Shown here piece by piece: positions 8,850 to 17,306 of a stretch of 64,000 nt of DNA. The stretch spans positions 6,390,001 to 6,454,000 of the forward strand of contig NZ_LT963352.1 of NCBI RefSeq assembly GCF_900236475.1, written 5' to 3'. Source of the stretch: Streptomyces chartreusis NRRL 3882 (GTDB lineage Bacteria > Actinomycetota > Actinomycetes > Streptomycetales > Streptomycetaceae). Numbering within the stretch: position 1 is the first letter of the stretch; the number at the start of each line of letters is the position of its first letter. Position numbers and translations under genes: made by a program. The notes under the pieces were generated by a model. It made no database searches and was not told the origin of the DNA. It saw only the letters and a program-made list of their open reading frames with translations.

Positions 8850-9320
8850 TCAGCGTGAGGCACCCTGCGGCCACAACATCCGTACAGGGACGCCGTTGCA
8901 CTCGGCGTAGCCCACGACGTCCGCTGTGCCGCCGTACCCCCGCGCGGGTTTCCCGTCGCACACGGCCAGCAGCTCGTCCACCAGGCCGACGAGGAGTTCG
9001 CTGCCCGCCTGGTGGGCCTCGGACGTCGACTCGGTCAGGCCGGTTTCGTGTACGTCGGACGCCTGCCGGATCAGCTCGTCGTACGTGTTGTGATGCCACT
9101 CAGGGAGGCTGTCGCGATACTCGGTGACCGGAATGACGACTTCGAGGCGTCCGCCGTGCGTGAGGACCGCCTCCGTGGACCAGGAGTCGGGACCGTCGGC
9201 GATGCATGAGACGGCGACCAGTTCTGAGGTGTCGTAGCGTACCGCCTCGCTGAGCATCGCCCGCACTCGTTCCTCGACCTCCGCGCTGAGCCCGCGGTGC
9301 CCCGTGATCCCCACCCGCAC
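8850..9320 (-). CDS. SLOG-like nucleotide-binding protein
   Basis: 156 aa from the GTG at 9320, chosen because GGGAGG lies 6 nt upstream and the conserved fold begins immediately (RVGITGHRGL). The GITGHR loop, the mid-protein SELVAVSCIADGPDSW and the C-terminal strand with small Gly-rich turns fit a Rossmannoid SLOG/DprA-like fold, a class that senses nucleotide-derived ligands in several defence and signalling systems. In Streptomyces such a gene commonly follows a TPR-containing XRE regulator, and a remnant of one lies directly upstream. Whether it still works without its partner is unclear. Confidence 0.6.
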   Translation of the reverse strand: MRVGITGHRGLSAEVEERVRAMLSEAVRYDTSELVAVSCIADGPDSWSTEAVLTHGGRLEVVIPVTEYRDSLPEWHHNTYDELIRQASDVHETGLTESTSEAHQAGSELLVGLVDELLAVCDGKPARGYGGTADVVGYAECNGVPVRMLWPQGASR

Positions 9321-9690
9321 TCTGTACCTCCCACAGGTAGACGCCGTGCAGTTGCTCGTCGAAGTCCCGCACCACCTTGGGCGGTGCACTGGTCGTGAGA
9401 GTACGGCGCATGGTGCGGGCCCGCTCCACGATCCGCCCCGACCGGTACTTGAGCCCGGTGTTCAGCGCGCGGGAGGCGAGGGCGAACGCCGCATCGACGC
9501 GTCCTCCGGCGAGATGGCCGGAGGCGATGTCGAGCACCAACAGCGCACGCTGCTTCTCGTGGCCGGTGGCAAGCGCCTCAGTGTCCTCGGAGAGCACCCA
9601 GTCGGCGAGGCCGAGCCGTGCACCGCAGGCCACTCGGGCGGCGGCGACCTTCATTTCGGTGAAAGTGAACACCCATGGCCATGGCGGCGG
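9321..9690 (-). pseudogene. Remnant (C-terminal part) of an XRE/TPR-type transcriptional regulator
   Basis: The minus-strand frame keeps the C-terminal TPR section of a Streptomyces XRE-type regulator: ARLGLADWVLSEDTEAL, RALLVLDIASGHLAGG, ALASRALNTGLKYRSGR and the usual end VVRDFDEQLHGVYL. The DNA-binding N-terminus is missing; homology stops near 9,690, where an unrelated gene begins in the opposite direction. At the expected stop the frame reads TGG and continues, so the stop may also have mutated. It would have been the operon partner of the SLOG-like gene. Boundaries are approximate. Confidence 0.6.
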
Positions 9691-9918
9691 TTCGTGCCCA
9701 TCCAGGGTGGCGGCCTGCGTGCCGCCCTCGCCTCCGTGAACCGGCAGCCCGCCGTCGCCTTCTACCTCTGGCGGAAGCCGGAGGGCGCGTACCTGCCGCT
9801 GACGATCGACGTCCTGCGCGTCAAAGGCGGGGCGATCACCGAGATCGTCACATTCCACGACGACCAGTTCCCGCGGCTCGGGCTTCCCGAGCGCCTGCCG
9901 GCGGACGGCACGGAGTAG
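9691..9918 (+). pseudogene. Remnant (C-terminal part) of a SnoaL-tailed ECF sigma factor
   Basis: About 75 codons encode only the SnoaL-like tail of a sigma factor of the SigG/SigX5 kind: VNRQPAVAFYLWRKPEG, TIDVLRVKGGAITEIVTF, ending FPRLGLPERLP. Sigma regions 2 and 4 are absent because the gene is cut at about 9,690, where it abuts the regulator remnant on the other strand. No ribosome binding site is seen. It marks the right-hand scar of the accessory island. Confidence 0.6.
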
Positions 9919-10047
9919 TCCCGTCCCGGTGGTCGCTCGCCCTCCTCGTGCTACACCGGCTTGAGCCGGGAACAGGTCGTGCGCTCCCTGTCGGTCGTTC
10001 TCTTTCCGAGCGGGGAAACCGCCATAGCTGCAACGTGCGCAAACCCC

Positions 10048-10081
10048 GCGACGGACCCCCCACCCTCCCCCGTAGAGCAGA
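10048..10081 (+). promoter_or_regulatory. Copy 1 of a 34-35 nt promoter-like element (lytic transglycosylase)
   Basis: Begins GCGACGGACCCCCCACCC and ends CCCCCGTAGAGCAGA. It lies 33 nt before the GTG of the transglycosylase. Nearly the same sequence precedes the mce operon at 12438-12472. ACGGAC and CGTAGA could be the -35 and -10 of an alternative (ECF-type) promoter, though the C-tract spacing differs by one base between copies. The nearby membrane-segment ECF sigma factor is a candidate user; that link is inference. Confidence 0.5.
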
Positions 10082-10113
10082 CGACAGGAAGCTCACAGGG
10101 AGGGGAACAGCAC

Positions 10114-11202
10114 GTGGCAGGGCACAGGGGCAGACGTGTCAGAGGTGTGGCGGCCGCAGTAGTGGCGATGGCGGCGCTCACCGCGTCACAGGCGCCGGGG
10201 GCGGTGACGGCGCGGGCCTCCGCGCCCGCGGCCCGTCCGGCACTCGGCGAGGACGGACCGAGCGTCTCCGGCGACGCGCCGTACCGGACCGAGCTTCCAC
10301 CGCTGCGGACCGGAAAACGCGCGAGTGACGGGGCTGCGGCGGAGGTGGGTGGCGTGCTGCCGGCGAGTGTGTTCGCCGCCTATCGGCGGGCCGAGGAGCG
10401 GCTCGCGCGCGAGGCGCCCGGCTGCCGGCTGCGCTGGCAGCTGCTGGCGGCGATCGGGCAGGTGGAGTCGGGTCAGGCGCGGGGCGGCAGGGTGACGTCG
10501 GACGGCACGACCGTGGCGCCGATCCTCGGGCCGCGGCTGGACGGCGTGGCCTTCGCGCTGATCCGGGACACCGACAACGGTGCCCACGACGGGGACACGG
10601 CGTACGATCGCGCGGTCGGGCCGATGCAGTTCATCCCGTCGACCTGGGCCCGCTGGGGCGCGGACGGCAACGGCGACGGGCGCATGGATCCGAACAACGT
10701 CTTCGACGCGGCCCTCGCCGCCGGACGGTATCTGTGTGCCGGCGGCCGGGACCTGTCCGTCCCCGCCCAGCTGGACCGGGCGATCCTCGGCTACAACCAC
10801 TCGGCGGCCTATCTGCGCACGGTCAGGGCCTGGTACGCGTACTTCGTGGAAGGGCACCGGGTGGTGCCGGACGGATCCGCGGGGTCCTCCTCCGCCGGGT
10901 CGTCCTCCGCGCGTCCGGAGCCGTCGCGGTCCCCCTTGAAGCCGAAGGAGGCCTCACCGACCCCCTCCGCCCGGCCGGGTGCTCCGCCGTCTCGCACCCC
11001 GTCGCCCTCTGCCTCCCCGGCCCCGGCCAGAACCCGCCCGGCGCCGGAACCCGGGAAGCCGGACGAGCCGCAACTCCCCGCCCCCGACCCGGACATCCAG
11101 CTCCCCGGCGGCGACCTGCTGCCCAGTGACGCTCCACTCGCCCGTAACAGCGCGGACTCGATGACCGCCACCCCCTCCACAACCGCCGATACTGGGCGGT
11201 AA
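10114..11202 (+). CDS. Secreted lytic murein transglycosylase with proline-rich tail
   Basis: 362 aa. The GTG at 10114 is chosen because GGGAGGGG precedes it and an Arg-rich signal peptide with hydrophobic core (AAAVVAMAAL) and Ala-x-Ala sites follows. Residues about 105-245 are a transglycosylase domain with catalytic Glu118 in LLAAIGQVESG, then VGPMQFIPSTW, the acidic loop DGNGDGRMDPNN and AILGYNHSAAYL. It cleaves the glycan strands of peptidoglycan outside the membrane. Residues 250-362 are Pro/Ser-rich, a likely wall-spanning or disordered tail. The promoter-like element shared with the mce operon suggests co-regulation with envelope remodelling. Confidence 0.88.
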   Translation: MAGHRGRRVRGVAAAVVAMAALTASQAPGAVTARASAPAARPALGEDGPSVSGDAPYRTELPPLRTGKRASDGAAAEVGGVLPASVFAAYRRAEERLAREAPGCRLRWQLLAAIGQVESGQARGGRVTSDGTTVAPILGPRLDGVAFALIRDTDNGAHDGDTAYDRAVGPMQFIPSTWARWGADGNGDGRMDPNNVFDAALAAGRYLCAGGRDLSVPAQLDRAILGYNHSAAYLRTVRAWYAYFVEGHRVVPDGSAGSSSAGSSSARPEPSRSPLKPKEASPTPSARPGAPPSRTPSPSASPAPARTRPAPEPGKPDEPQLPAPDPDIQLPGGDLLPSDAPLARNSADSMTATPSTTADTGR

Positions 11203-11254
11203 TGTCGCCCCCCGCCGGACAGCACGAGGCCGGTGGGAGCGCGAAGGGGCCCTC

Positions 11255-12367
11255 ATGGCGACGGACATGCCTGCGGACATGCCCGCAGAGACACCCGCTC
11301 AGACGCAGGCCGCCGACGAGCGGTGGCGGCGCATGTGGAGCCACCGCGAGCACCTGCTCAAGGTGGCCCGCCGCAGGTCGATGAGCCCGGAGGACGCCGA
11401 GGACGCGGTGCACGAGGCGATGCTGCGCGCCGCCGAGCGGCCCGACCTGGACGAGGAGCGGCTCGCGGCCTGGCTGACGACGGTGACGATGCGGCTGTGC
11501 GTCGACCGCTACCGGCAGGTGAACCGCGAGGCCGAGGTGCGTACCAGCCCGACGCTCGTCACCCCCGGTCCGGTGCCCGTCGAGGAAGTGGTGTGCGACC
11601 GGGCCGAGGCGAAGTGGCTGGCGGTGCGCAGTGGTGAGCTGCCCGCGCGGCAGGCCGAGGCGCTGCGGCTGAAGTCGCAGGACCTGGACGTCGGCCAGGT
11701 CGCCGTCCGGATGGGGCTGAGCTACCGGACCGTCGAGTCGCTGCTGGCCCGGGCCCGGCGGACGCTGCGGCAGTCGCTGGCGGCCACGCTCGGGTTCGCT
11801 CTGTTCCTGATCGGGTGGGGGAGGCCGCGCGGAGTCGGCAGGGTGCAGGCCGTCGCGGTCGCCTCGACGGCGGCGTCCCTGGCGGTGGCGGGCCTCGTGC
11901 TGCCGTACGCCCTCGACGGCAGCGGGGGCGGGGGCGGTGCGGCGCCTCGGCCCGCGGTCGCCTCGCCGGACGCGGAGACCTTGCGGCCGGACAGCGGTGG
12001 CGGGGGTCGTACGCCGGGGGTCGAGCCCGCGGCGGAAGCAGCCGACCGGCGAGCGGCCGAGTCCCGAACAGCGGGGGGCCTCCCGCTGTCCGTCCCGCCG
12101 CTGCCGGAGGTCCCGGACGTTCCGGTGGCTCCAGTGGTTCCGGTCGTTCCGGGCGTCCCGGTGACGCCGCTGCCCTCGCTGTCCGCGCCGGAGATCCCGG
12201 ACGTGCCCGACGTCCCCAAGCCAGGTGTCCCCGACCTGCCCGGGGAGCACTCCGCCCTGCCGACGGACACGGCGCTCCCGGCGACCCCGGCGGTCCCGGA
12301 TGCTCCGGAGTCTCCAGCCGTACCGTCCACCCCGCTCCCCGAGCCCACGCCACGCCCGCTTCCCTAG
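11255..12367 (+). CDS. ECF sigma factor with a C-terminal membrane segment and proline-rich tail
   Basis: 370 aa, ATG behind GAAGGGG. Sigma region 2 spans about 28-93 (EDAEDAVHEAMLRAAE, LTTVTMRLCVDRYRQ) and region 4 about 115-172 (LPARQAEALRLKSQDL, VAVRMGLSYRTVESLLARAR). A hydrophobic stretch at about 196-220 (VQAVAVASTAASLAVAGLVL) could span the membrane. It is followed by a Gly/Pro-rich tail with many PxVP steps to the end. Such a topology would tether the sigma factor and might replace a separate anti-sigma factor, none of which is encoded nearby. It lies between the transglycosylase and the mce operon, which share an upstream element, so it is a candidate regulator of both. Confidence 0.8.
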   Translation: MATDMPADMPAETPAQTQAADERWRRMWSHREHLLKVARRRSMSPEDAEDAVHEAMLRAAERPDLDEERLAAWLTTVTMRLCVDRYRQVNREAEVRTSPTLVTPGPVPVEEVVCDRAEAKWLAVRSGELPARQAEALRLKSQDLDVGQVAVRMGLSYRTVESLLARARRTLRQSLAATLGFALFLIGWGRPRGVGRVQAVAVASTAASLAVAGLVLPYALDGSGGGGGAAPRPAVASPDAETLRPDSGGGGRTPGVEPAAEAADRRAAESRTAGGLPLSVPPLPEVPDVPVAPVVPVVPGVPVTPLPSLSAPEIPDVPDVPKPGVPDLPGEHSALPTDTALPATPAVPDAPESPAVPSTPLPEPTPRPLP

Positions 12368-12437
12368 CGTCCGGAAGCCCGCCCGAAAGCGCCCGGAAGC
12401 CGCCCGGAAACCCGCCCGAAAAAAATCCGCCCCCCGA

Positions 12438-12472
12438 GCGACGGACCCCCCCACCCCTCCCCGTAGAGCAGA
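12438..12472 (+). promoter_or_regulatory. Copy 2 of the 34-35 nt promoter-like element (mce operon)
   Basis: Begins GCGACGGACCCCCCCACC and ends CCCCGTAGAGCAGA, matching the element at 10048-10081 apart from one inserted C and a few shifts in the C-tract. It lies 43 nt before the ATG of the mce ATPase, where a promoter for the whole operon would be expected. Confidence 0.5.
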
Positions 12473-12515
12473 TGTCAGAGCTGCTCCAGGGACATGGGCT
12501 GAAGGGCGGGACCGG

Positions 12516-13445
12516 ATGGGTGTCGAGATCTGTGTGGAAGGGCTGACCAAGTCCTTCGGTCACCAGGTCATCTGGCAGGACGTCTCACTGACGCTGCCCG
12601 CCGGGGAGGTCTCGGTCATGCTCGGTCCCTCCGGCACGGGTAAGTCGGTCTTCCTCAAGACGCTCGTCGGACTGCTGAAGCCGGAGCGCGGGTCGATCAC
12701 CATCCAGGGCCGGGACATCACCAAGCTCCGCGAGCACGACCTGTACGAGGTGCGCAAGCTGTTCGGCGTGCTGTTCCAGGACGGTGCGCTGTTCGGCTCG
12801 ATGAACCTGTACGACAACATCGCCTTCCCGCTGCGCGAGCACACCCGAAAGTCCGAGAGCGAGATCCGGCGCATCGTGCTGGACAAGATGGACATGGTCG
12901 GGCTGATCGGGGCGGAAGGGAAACTGCCCGGTGAGATCTCCGGCGGGATGCGCAAGCGGGCGGGGCTCGCCCGGGCGCTCGTGCTCGACCCGGAGATCAT
13001 CCTCTTCGACGAACCCGACTCCGGCCTCGACCCGGTCCGCGTCGCCTACCTCAACCAGCTCATCGTCGACCTCAACGCCCAGATCGACGCGACCTTCCTG
13101 ATCGTCACGCACGACATCGCCTCGGCCCGCCAGGTGCCGGACAACATCGGGCTGCTGTTCCGCCGGGAGCTGGTCATGTTCGGCCCGCGCGAGGAGTTGC
13201 TGACGAGTGACGAGCCCGTCGTACGGCAGTTCCTGAACGGCCGGATGCAGGGCCCGATCGGCATGGCGGAGGAGAAGGACGCGGCGCAGGTCGAGCAGGA
13301 GCTCGCGCAGGTCGGCGACGGCCCGCGCGTTCAGGAGCCGGCTCCCCGTCTCCTGCCGGGTCCGGGCATCACCCGGCCGCCCCGCTGGCAGGCGATCGCC
13401 CGGCGCGAGGCCCGGCTCCAGCAGAAGGAGGTGGCCGGCGCGTGA
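12516..13445 (+). CDS. Mce transporter ATP-binding protein (MceG/MlaF-like)
   Basis: 309 aa ABC ATPase that powers the Mce lipid importer from the cytoplasmic side. Walker A GPSGTGKS is at about 37-44, the signature is GEISGGMRKRAGLARAL, and Walker B is IILFDEPDSGLDP followed by the His switch LIVTHD. The C-terminal extension after residue 240 is usual for MceG-type subunits. It is the first gene of the operon, starting at ATG 12516 behind a modest AAGGGCGGG site, and overlaps the first permease by 4 nt. Confidence 0.9.
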   Translation: MGVEICVEGLTKSFGHQVIWQDVSLTLPAGEVSVMLGPSGTGKSVFLKTLVGLLKPERGSITIQGRDITKLREHDLYEVRKLFGVLFQDGALFGSMNLYDNIAFPLREHTRKSESEIRRIVLDKMDMVGLIGAEGKLPGEISGGMRKRAGLARALVLDPEIILFDEPDSGLDPVRVAYLNQLIVDLNAQIDATFLIVTHDIASARQVPDNIGLLFRRELVMFGPREELLTSDEPVVRQFLNGRMQGPIGMAEEKDAAQVEQELAQVGDGPRVQEPAPRLLPGPGITRPPRWQAIARREARLQQKEVAGA

Positions 13446-14212
13446 GCCTGTCACCCGTCGGAGCGCTGCGGCACTCGGGCAGCCTCTTCGCGATGGCGCT
13501 GGACGTCGTCCGGACGATCCCCCGACGGCCTTTCCAGGCACGGGAGTTCATCCAGCAGACGTGGTTCGTCGCGAGTGTGACGATCCTGCCGACGGCCCTG
13601 GTCTCCATCCCCTTCGGGGCGGTCATCGCGCTCCAGATCGGCAGCCTGACCCGGCAGCTGGGCGCCCAGTCCTTCTCGGGGGCCGCCTCCGTGCTCGCCG
13701 TGCTGCGCGAGGCCTCGCCGATCGTCACCGCGCTGCTGATCGCGGGCGCCGGCGGCACAGCGATCTGCGCCGACCTCGGGGCGCGGAAGATCCGCGACGA
13801 GATCGACGCGATGCAGGTGCTGGGCATCGACCCCATCCACCGGCTGGTCGTCCCCCGCGTGCTGGCGTCGATGCTGGTGGCGGTGCTGCTCAACGGCCTG
13901 GTGTCGGTGGTCGGCGTGGCGGGCGGCTACTTCTTCAACGTCGTTCTCCAGAACGGCACCCCGGGCGCCTACCTGGCCTCCTTCACCACCCTCGCCCAGC
14001 TCTCCGACCTGTGGGCGGCCGAGGTCAAGGCGCTGGTGTTCGGCGCGATCGCCGGGATCGTCGCCTCCTACAAGGGGCTGACCGCGAAGGGCGGACCCAA
14101 GGGTGTGGGCGACGCGGTGAACCAGTCGGTGGTGATCACCTTCATGTTGCTCTTCGTGACGAACTTCGTGATGACCGCCGTGTACTTCCAAGTCGTTCCG
14201 CAGAGGGGCTGA
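13442..14212 (+). CDS. Mce permease YrbEA (MlaE family)
   Basis: 256 aa integral membrane subunit with five to six hydrophobic segments. The MlaE-family core is clear: LREASPIVTALLIAGAGGTA, then DEIDAMQVLGIDPI, which is the coupling-helix region contacting the ATPase. GTG start in a GTGA overlap with the ATPase gene. With the second permease it forms the inner-membrane channel of the lipid transporter. Confidence 0.93.
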   Translation: MSLSPVGALRHSGSLFAMALDVVRTIPRRPFQAREFIQQTWFVASVTILPTALVSIPFGAVIALQIGSLTRQLGAQSFSGAASVLAVLREASPIVTALLIAGAGGTAICADLGARKIRDEIDAMQVLGIDPIHRLVVPRVLASMLVAVLLNGLVSVVGVAGGYFFNVVLQNGTPGAYLASFTTLAQLSDLWAAEVKALVFGAIAGIVASYKGLTAKGGPKGVGDAVNQSVVITFMLLFVTNFVMTAVYFQVVPQRG

Positions 14213-14215
14213 GGC

Positions 14216-15019
14216 ATGGCGCTGCTGAGTCGTCTGGAGGAGCTGGGTGCCCAGCTGTCCTTCTACGGGCGGTCACTGGCCTGGACCGGCCGCACCCTGC
14301 GCCGCTACAAGAAGGAGATCCTGCGGCTGCTCGCCGAGGTGAGCTTCGGCCGGGGCGCGCTCGCCGTCGTGGGCGGCACGGTCGGCGTGATCGCCTTCCT
14401 GTCGTTCTTCACCGGCACGGAAGTGGGGTTGCAGGGGTACGCCGCGCTCAACCAGCTCGGCACCTCCAACTTCGTGGCGTTCCTCTCGGCGTACTTCAAC
14501 ACCCGTGAGATCGCCCCGCTGGTGGCCGGGCTCGCCCTCTCCGCGACCGTCGGCGCCGGGTTCACCGCCCAGCTCGGCGCGATGCGGATCAGCGAGGAGA
14601 CCGACGCGCTGGAGGTCATGGGCGTGCCCTCCCTGCCGTTCCTGGTGACGACGCGGATGATCGCCGGGTTCGTGGCCGTCGTCCCGCTGTACGTGATCGG
14701 CCTGCTGTCCTCGTACCTGGCCGCCCGCACCATCACCACCGGCTACTACGGGCAGTCCACGGGTACGTACGACCACTACTTCCAGCAGTACCTGCCACCG
14801 GTGGACGTCCTGTGGTCCTTCGGGAAGGTGCTGGTCTTCGCCGTCCTGATCATCCTGGTGCACTGCTTCTACGGCTACTACGCGAGCGGCGGCCCGGCGG
14901 GCGTCGGCGTCGCGGTGGGCCGTGCGGTGCGGACCTCCATCGTGGCGATCAACGTCCTGGACTTCTTCCTGTCGCTGGCGATCTGGGGCGCCAGCACGAC
15001 CGTACGGATCGCGGGGTGA
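14216..15019 (+). CDS. Mce permease YrbEB (MlaE family)
   Basis: 267 aa partner permease, 3 nt after the first. It carries the equivalent core LALSATVGAGFTAQLGAMRI and EETDALEVMGVPSLPFL and multiple membrane segments. Its stop overlaps the GTG of MceA. Confidence 0.93.
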   Translation: MALLSRLEELGAQLSFYGRSLAWTGRTLRRYKKEILRLLAEVSFGRGALAVVGGTVGVIAFLSFFTGTEVGLQGYAALNQLGTSNFVAFLSAYFNTREIAPLVAGLALSATVGAGFTAQLGAMRISEETDALEVMGVPSLPFLVTTRMIAGFVAVVPLYVIGLLSSYLAARTITTGYYGQSTGTYDHYFQQYLPPVDVLWSFGKVLVFAVLIILVHCFYGYYASGGPAGVGVAVGRAVRTSIVAINVLDFFLSLAIWGASTTVRIAG

Positions 15020-16272
15020 GCCGGCGTATGAGGGTGCTGAGACTGCGGTTGTACGGCGTCGCCTTCATCGCCGTGCTCGCGCTGCTGCTGTCCCTGTCCG
15101 TCGCCGTCTACCAGCAGGTGTTCACGCCGGTCGTGCGGATCACGCTGGAGGCCGACAGCCTCGGCAACCAGCTCGATCCGCGGGCCGACGTCAAGCTGCG
15201 CGGCCTGCTGGTCGGCGAGGTGCGCGACGTGCGGGCCGACGGGACCAAGGCGACGCTCGACATCGCGCTCAAGCCGGAGCACGCCGCCCACATCCCGTCC
15301 GACGTGCACGCGCGCCTGCTGCCCAAGACGCTGTTCGGCGAGAAGTACGTCGACCTGGTCCCGCCCGCCGGTTCGACCGCCCGCCCGATCCGCGCCGGGG
15401 ACGTCATCACCCAGGACCGCACCCGCGTCGGCATCGAACTCCAGCAGCTGATGAACGACCTGCTGCCGCTGCTGCGGACCGTGCAGCCCGGCAAGCTCAA
15501 CGCCACGCTCTCCGCGTTCGCCACCGCCCTCGACGGCCGCGGCGACCGGATCGGCGACAACCTCACGCGACTGGAGGCCTACCTGCGCCGCCTCAACCCG
15601 CACCTGCCGTCCCTGAAAGAGGACATCGCACGCTTCGCCGAGGTCGCCGAGGTCTACGGCGACGCGGCGCCCGACCTGATGGAGATCCTGCGCAACACCG
15701 TCACCACCAGCCGCACGATCACCGAGCAGAAGGACCGGCTGGCGGCCGCGCTGCAGAGCACGGCGACCGTAGCCGGTACTGCCGAGGACTTCCTCGACGC
15801 CAACGGCGACCGGCTGATCACCCTCGGCCGGGTCTCCCGCCCCACGCTGGAGCTGTTCGCCCGCTACTCACCCCAGTATCCCTGCCTGCTGGCCGGCCTG
15901 GTCCGGCAGGAGAAGGCGTCCGAGGAGGCGTTCCGGGGCGGCAGGATGCACATCACGCTGGAGGTCGTACGGGCGCAGGGTGCGTACGAACCAGGTGAGG
16001 AACCCCGCTACGGCGAGCGGTCGGGCCCCAACTGCCGTGATCTGCCGCATCCTCCGGTGCCGGCGCCCGGCGCCCACCTCGACGACGGTTCCAGGAAGCC
16101 GCCGGGTTCCTCCTCGGGCGGTCCGCCCGGCGTCTCCGCCACCCGGGCCGAGCAGCGGGCCGTCGGCTCGCTCGTGGCCCCGGTGCTGGGCGTGCCCGCG
16201 GACGAGGTGCCGCCGGTCGCGACGCTGCTGTTCGGGCCGATGGCACGTGGGACGGCGGTGAGCGTCGCGTGA
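15016..16272 (+). CDS. MceA family substrate-binding protein
   Basis: 418 aa. The GTG at 15016 overlaps the permease stop (GTGA); ATG 15028 is an alternative. One N-terminal anchor helix (LYGVAFIAVLALLLSLSVAVY) is followed by an MCE domain at about 38-115 (DVKLRGLLVGEVRDV, PKTLFGEKYVDLVPP) and a long helical region that would form the periplasm-like tunnel with MceB-F. The tail is Pro/Ser-rich with Cys residues, and the protein ends 4 nt inside MceB. Confidence 0.9.
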   Translation: MSRRMRVLRLRLYGVAFIAVLALLLSLSVAVYQQVFTPVVRITLEADSLGNQLDPRADVKLRGLLVGEVRDVRADGTKATLDIALKPEHAAHIPSDVHARLLPKTLFGEKYVDLVPPAGSTARPIRAGDVITQDRTRVGIELQQLMNDLLPLLRTVQPGKLNATLSAFATALDGRGDRIGDNLTRLEAYLRRLNPHLPSLKEDIARFAEVAEVYGDAAPDLMEILRNTVTTSRTITEQKDRLAAALQSTATVAGTAEDFLDANGDRLITLGRVSRPTLELFARYSPQYPCLLAGLVRQEKASEEAFRGGRMHITLEVVRAQGAYEPGEEPRYGERSGPNCRDLPHPPVPAPGAHLDDGSRKPPGSSSGGPPGVSATRAEQRAVGSLVAPVLGVPADEVPPVATLLFGPMARGTAVSVA

Positions 16273-17306
16273 GCACCGCAGGAGCCCGGCAGACCGCCGC
16301 CCCGCTGATCAAGTTCAGTCTCTTCGCGCTCGTGACCGTGCTGGCCACGGCCCTGCTCGCCGCCACCATCGTGAACATCTCCTTCACCCCCGAGCACGAG
16401 TACCGCGCGGTCTTCAGCGACGTCACCGGCCTGGAGGAGGGCGACGACATCCGGGTGGCCGGAGTGCGGGTCGGCGAGGTCGAGGGCATCCGGATCAAGG
16501 ACCGGACGCTGGCCGAGGTCACCTTCACGGTCAGCCAGGACCGGCCGCTGCTCACCAGCACGGGCGCCGTCATCCGCTACCGCAACCTGGTCGGGCAGCG
16601 CTACGTCGCGCTGACCGAGGGCGCAGGCGACGGCACCCGGCTGCGCCCCGGCGGCACGATCCCGCTCGCGCGCACCCAGCCCGCCCTCGACCTGAACACG
16701 CTGCTGAACGGCTTCAAGCCGCTGTTCGCCGCGCTCAGCCCGGAGGACGTCAACCAGCTCGCCACGGAGATCATCAAGACCCTCCAGGGCGAGGGCGGCA
16801 CCGTCAACAGCCTGCTGACGCACACGGCGTCGCTCACCACGACGCTGGCCGGCCGCGACAAGCTGATCGGCTCGGTGATCGACAACCTCAACACCGTGCT
16901 GGAGACGCTCGACAAGCGCGGCGCCCGCTTCTCCGGACTGCTCAAGCAGCTGCGCCGGGTCATCTCGGGGCTGTCCGCCGACCGCAAGCCCATCGGGGAG
17001 TCGCTGGTGAACATCGGCGATCTGACGGACGCCACCTCGGGCCTGCTGAAGGACGCGCGTCCGCCGCTCAAGGACGACATCGCGGAACTGACCGGACTCA
17101 CCGGGACGCTGAACGACAACGAGAAGACCGTGGAGGGCGTGCTGAAGCGGCTGCCGAACAAGCTGAACGAGCTGACGGGGACGGCGTCCTACGGCTCGTG
17201 GTTCAACTTCTACCTGTGCGACTTCGACGGCCGGATCGTGCTGCCGAAGACCAAGCAGGTGCTCACGCCCGATCTGCACGTGGCGAGGGCGAGGTGCGGA
17301 GCATGA
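16269..17306 (+). CDS. MceB family substrate-binding protein
   Basis: 345 aa, GTG start in a 4-nt overlap. An N-terminal membrane anchor (FALVTVLATALLAATIV) is followed by an MCE domain (DDIRVAGVRVGEVEGI, YRNLVGQRYVALTEG) and a helical domain ending in the Cys pair YLCDFD and ARCGA. One of six Mce subunits expected to assemble as a heterohexameric tube. Confidence 0.9.
   Translation: MSTAGARQTAAPLIKFSLFALVTVLATALLAATIVNISFTPEHEYRAVFSDVTGLEEGDDIRVAGVRVGEVEGIRIKDRTLAEVTFTVSQDRPLLTSTGAVIRYRNLVGQRYVALTEGAGDGTRLRPGGTIPLARTQPALDLNTLLNGFKPLFAALSPEDVNQLATEIIKTLQGEGGTVNSLLTHTASLTTTLAGRDKLIGSVIDNLNTVLETLDKRGARFSGLLKQLRRVISGLSADRKPIGESLVNIGDLTDATSGLLKDARPPLKDDIAELTGLTGTLNDNEKTVEGVLKRLPNKLNELTGTASYGSWFNFYLCDFDGRIVLPKTKQVLTPDLHVARARCGA

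Noticed and set aside
10048..10081. The repeated element as an insertion-sequence end
   Set aside because: Both copies have the same orientation, sit just before starts and have no target duplications, so a promoter is more likely.
9960..10113. c-di-AMP riboswitch before the cell-wall hydrolase
   Set aside because: Such riboswitches are common before these genes, but the conserved core could not be found; the region is short and holds a promoter-like repeat instead.
9961..10113. Upstream start for the lytic transglycosylase
   Set aside because: It would place about 50 extra residues before the signal peptide and read through the promoter-like element.
12225..12515. Upstream extension of the mce ATPase
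   Set aside because: The extra 97 residues are low-complexity translation of the sigma gene's 3' end in another frame; homology begins at 12516.
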